This document shows, one piece after another, positions 60,103 through 62,131 of a stretch of DNA of 62,131 nt. The DNA is from Aureimonas ureilytica DSM 18598 = NBRC 106430. GTDB lineage: Bacteria > Pseudomonadota > Alphaproteobacteria > Rhizobiales > Rhizobiaceae. The notes under the pieces are model-generated. The model did not search any database, was not told where the DNA came from, and worked only from the letters and a program-made list of their open reading frames with translations. The position numbers were made by a program, and so were the translations under genes. Numbering within the stretch: position 1 is the stretch's first letter; each line of letters begins with the position of its first letter. The DNA is taken from contig NZ_ARQE01000014.1 of the NCBI RefSeq assembly GCF_000382705.1, forward strand, positions 1 through 62,131, read 5' to 3'.

Positions 60103-60200
60103 CCCCTTTCGGGGTTACCAACCGTTCCCGACGAACGTCACCGCGGAGACAGTCGCCCGTCAGGCCGTTTGCTCCCCAAAACAAAGACAGGACGTTCCCC

Positions 60201-60419
60201 ATGCATTGCCTGCTATGCAGCCGGCCGGCAAAGCCGATCCCCGCCATCAACCAGACCGCTTCGGCCACGGCCTGTGAACACTGCGGGGAGTGGGAAGCGT
60301 CCGCTCCAGCGATCTCCACGCTGGCAACGATGGCGGGGCATCAGCGCATGCAGGCGTTGCGGCATGCGCAGGTCAACTCGTTCATGGGACGCCGACCATT
60401 CCTTCATGGGCTCGGCTAG
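60201..60419 (+). CDS. Small protein with a putative zinc ribbon
   Basis: The 72-residue product starts MHCLLCSRPAKPIP and has CEHCGEWE at about 25-32. The two CxxC pairs could bind one zinc ion. The rest is helical. AGGA precedes the ATG. The next gene starts 3 bases after its stop. Confidence 0.5.
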   Translation: MHCLLCSRPAKPIPAINQTASATACEHCGEWEASAPAISTLATMAGHQRMQALRHAQVNSFMGRRPFLHGLG

Positions 60420-60422
60420 GCG

Positions 60423-60668
60423 ATGCCGGCCAAGACGTTTTTCATCGTTCAGCAGTTCGAGCGCAGCGGGAAGCGTCTGATCGCCGGCCGGGTGCTGGAC
60501 TTCCGAAAGGCCGAGGAGGCGGTGGCCCGCGCAGAACGCGCATCAAGCACGGCGATCGGGGTCGTGGCCCTGCAGCATACGGTCGACACCGAGACCGGAG
60601 AGGTGCTGGAGGATCCGATCGTGCTGTCGCGGTTCGGCGATGTGCCGGCGGAATTCACAGACGACTAG
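60423..60668 (+). CDS. Small hypothetical protein
   Basis: The 81-residue product reads KTFFIVQQFERSGKRLIAGR, DFRKAEEAVARAERAS and a C-terminal SRFGDVPAEFTDD. It looks like a small alpha/beta protein. No family was recognised. It ends the run of nine co-oriented small genes. Confidence 0.55.
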   Translation: MPAKTFFIVQQFERSGKRLIAGRVLDFRKAEEAVARAERASSTAIGVVALQHTVDTETGEVLEDPIVLSRFGDVPAEFTDD

Positions 60669-60704
60669 AGACCACGCTGCGGCCGGTTCAAACCGCAAGT
60701 CCGC

Positions 60705-60790
60705 TATTGTGCCTCATTCAACCAATAGCAGACTGACCGGTTTCCACCCCGTCCGGTCTCAGGCGGCAGAGGAAGTGGCCATTCCCGAAA
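60705..60790. repeat. Dispersed palindromic repeat, copy H
   Basis: This contains GTCCGCTATTG, CCACCCCGTCCGGT-CTCAGGCGGC and AGGAAGTGGCCATTCCCGAAA, closely matching copy G over about 35 bases. It separates the small-gene run from the convergent ABC transporter genes. Confidence 0.65.
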
Positions 60791-60830
60791 CACCCTCCTT
60801 TCCAAGATAGGCCGAGCGAGCGTTTTGCGG

Positions 60831-61559
60831 CTAGCCAGCAGCAAGAAGGCGGGAATAGGAGTCTTCAAGCGCGCCCGATCGCAACGCGTCCGGATCGCTT
60901 TCCTCGACGATCCGTCCAGCGCGCATGATCGCAAGTCGGTCGCACATGTGCGCGACTACGGCCATGTCGTGGCTGACCAGAAGGTAGGTTAGCGAGCGCT
61001 CGCGTTGCAGCCGCTTGAGTAGGTTTAGGATCTCGGCTTGAACCGACACGTCGAGTGCTGAGGTCGGCTCGTCCAACAGCAGGATCGGCGGCTTGAGGAT
61101 CAGCGCCCGGGCGATCGCCACGCGCTGGCGCTGACCGCCCGACAGCTGGTGGGGATATCGGTAGCGGAAGCGGCGGGGAAGGCCGACTTGATCCAGCGCC
61201 TCGTCGATCCTCTGGTCGCGGTCGCTGAGGCCATGGATTGCCAGCGGCTCGGACAGCGTCTGCCCGATTGTGTGACGCGGATGAAGCGAGCCGTAGGGAT
61301 CCTGGAACACCATCTGGACAAGGCGGAGATCCTCGCGCGATCGCGCCGATGCCGCGACCGGGCGGCTTTGGATGCGGATACCGCCCTGCCATTCGCGCAC
61401 CCGGCCCGCGACCGCGCCAAGCACGGTGGACTTGCCGCAGCCACTCTCGCCGACCAGCCCGAAGGTCGTGCCCGGCTCGACGCGGAACGAAACGCCGTCT
61501 ACCGCGCGGAACGCGTCGTACTCGACCACGAGGTCGGCGATCTCGAGCGCGGCGGTCAT
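60831..61559 (-). CDS. ABC transporter ATP-binding protein (DppF/OppF-like, short form)
   Basis: The 242-residue ATPase has Walker A (GLVGESGCGKSTVL), Q-loop (MVFQDPYGSLHPRHTIGQTL), signature LSGGQRQRVAIARAL, Walker B PPILLLDEPTSALDVS and the H-loop LLVSHDMAVV. It belongs to the peptide/nickel transporter group but lacks the C-terminal oligopeptide extension of full DppF (about 320 residues). It powers uptake of a peptide, opine or metal chelate. Its start overlaps the stop of the other ATPase by ATGA. Confidence 0.92.
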   Translation of the reverse strand: MTAALEIADLVVEYDAFRAVDGVSFRVEPGTTFGLVGESGCGKSTVLGAVAGRVREWQGGIRIQSRPVAASARSREDLRLVQMVFQDPYGSLHPRHTIGQTLSEPLAIHGLSDRDQRIDEALDQVGLPRRFRYRYPHQLSGGQRQRVAIARALILKPPILLLDEPTSALDVSVQAEILNLLKRLQRERSLTYLLVSHDMAVVAHMCDRLAIMRAGRIVEESDPDALRSGALEDSYSRLLAAG

Positions 61560-62131
61560 CGGACGGGCTCCCGCCAGGACGGCTCTCGCTGGAGGACGGC
61601 CAGCATGTCGGTGGGCCGGTCGAGCCGTGGCAATGCCTCCATCAGCCCCCTCGTGTAGGGATGGCGCGCCTGTTCCAGTTCGGAGGCCGGCAGGCGCTCT
61701 ACAATCTGCCCGGCATACATGATGAGAACGCGGTCGCAGAAGGCGCGCACAAGGTTCAGGTCGTGGCTGATAAGCATGAGGCCGATCCCTTGGGCGTCGA
61801 TCATATCGCCGAGAAGGTCGAGGATCTGGTGGCGCACGGATACGTCGAGCGCGGAGGTCGGCTCGTCGGCGATAACGAGCGAGGGCGAAGCGATCAGCAT
61901 CATCGAGATCATAATGCGCTGGCCCATGCCGCCCGAGACCTCGTGGGGATAAAGGGCGAAGACGCGGGCGGGGTCGCGGATCTGCACCTGCGCCAGCATG
62001 TCGAGCGTGCGTTCGCGCGCCTCGCGGGCCGACAGTCTGAGGTGCAGGCGCGCCATCTCAACGATCTGCTTGCCGACCGTCATCACAGGGTTCAGCGAGT
62101 ATTTGGGGTCCTGAAGGATCATCGCGACGCG
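61556..62131 (-). CDS. ABC transporter ATP-binding protein (DppD/OppD-like), cut by window edge
   Basis: The visible 191 residues start at the Q-loop (AMILQDPKYSLNPVMTVGKQ) and include the signature VSGGMGQRIMISMMLI, Walker B SLVIADEPTSALDVSV and ISHDLNLVRAF, then HPYTRGLMEALPRL of the oligopeptide-type C-terminus. The Walker A part lies beyond the right edge. Its stop overlaps the start of the second ATPase, so the two are coupled. The permease and binding-protein genes should lie to the right. Confidence 0.92.
   Translation of the reverse strand, partial: RVAMILQDPKYSLNPVMTVGKQIVEMARLHLRLSAREARERTLDMLAQVQIRDPARVFALYPHEVSGGMGQRIMISMMLIASPSLVIADEPTSALDVSVRHQILDLLGDMIDAQGIGLMLISHDLNLVRAFCDRVLIMYAGQIVERLPASELEQARHPYTRGLMEALPRLDRPTDMLAVLQREPSWREPVR

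Noticed and set aside
1-62131. CRISPR arrays, rRNA, tRNA genes and a retron
   Set aside because: No regularly spaced direct repeats, no tRNA-like folds and no reverse transcriptase frame were found.

Overview
The window is GC-rich DNA with the codon use and gene families of an alphaproteobacterium, most likely of the order Hyphomicrobiales. The evidence is ArdC and DUF7007-type accessory genes, large plasmid ParB relatives, CsbD/YjbJ-like and DRL-like proteins, and alphaproteobacterial XRE regulators and thermonuclease. No rRNA, tRNA or CRISPR array was seen. The mixture of transporter/regulator pairs, plasmid-type accessory genes, toxin-antitoxin modules and at least five insertion sequences, several broken or nested, suggests a megaplasmid or a mosaic chromosomal region.

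Layout. 1-5,250: an IS630 transposase cut by the window edge, an AraC gene with an in-frame stop, a B3/B4-domain protein and a LysE exporter, then a divergent DMT transporter / LysR pair. 5,250-8,460: a decayed umuC, an intact umuD and a Cache-type chemoreceptor. 8,660-15,690: a long minus-strand plasmid accessory operon (ArdC, DUF6884-like, several unknowns, Phd antitoxin, a PemK toxin fused to the C-terminal part of a ParB protein, DUF7007) that ends in part at a strong terminator. 16,100-19,020: two paralogous XRE regulators flanking a secreted thermonuclease, an HNH protein and unknowns. 19,480-20,315: an IS5-family element.

20,690-32,340 is the most notable block. On the minus strand lie an OLD-family ATPase/TOPRIM nuclease, a UvrD-like helicase (together Gabija-like) and an N6-adenine DNA methyltransferase whose N-terminus carries a possible nuclease motif. 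Divergent from these is an SbcCD-like (YhaO/YhaN) pair. This looks like a composite nucleic-acid defence or repair island.

32,720-41,180: an HxlR/SDR divergent pair and a sugar-acid-type catabolic operon (LysR, DRL-like oxidoreductase, ABM monooxygenase, beta-hydroxyacid dehydrogenase, TRAP P-Q-M). 41,480-43,670: an operator-like perfect palindrome followed by a GGDEF-EAL protein translationally coupled to a stand-alone BLUF blue-light receptor. 43,810-45,254: a serine resolvase and an AbrB/VapC toxin-antitoxin pair around a cluster of GGTAC motifs. 45,366-48,075: an IS3 element interrupted by an IS110 element, lying against a truncated tadG-like gene. 48,856-52,137: a second chemoreceptor, then a degenerate IS1182 element inserted in an IS5-family remnant.

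52,345-62,131: an EamA transporter, a CPA1 cation/proton antiporter, an RHH regulator with a PHB-depolymerase-type esterase, a fatty-acid desaturase, a run of nine small co-oriented genes (including YjbJ-like and Rmf-like proteins), and two ATPase genes of a peptide-type ABC transporter, the last cut by the window edge. A family of palindromic GC-rich repeats built on a GGGCCGAAAGCGGAC core is scattered through most intergenic gaps.
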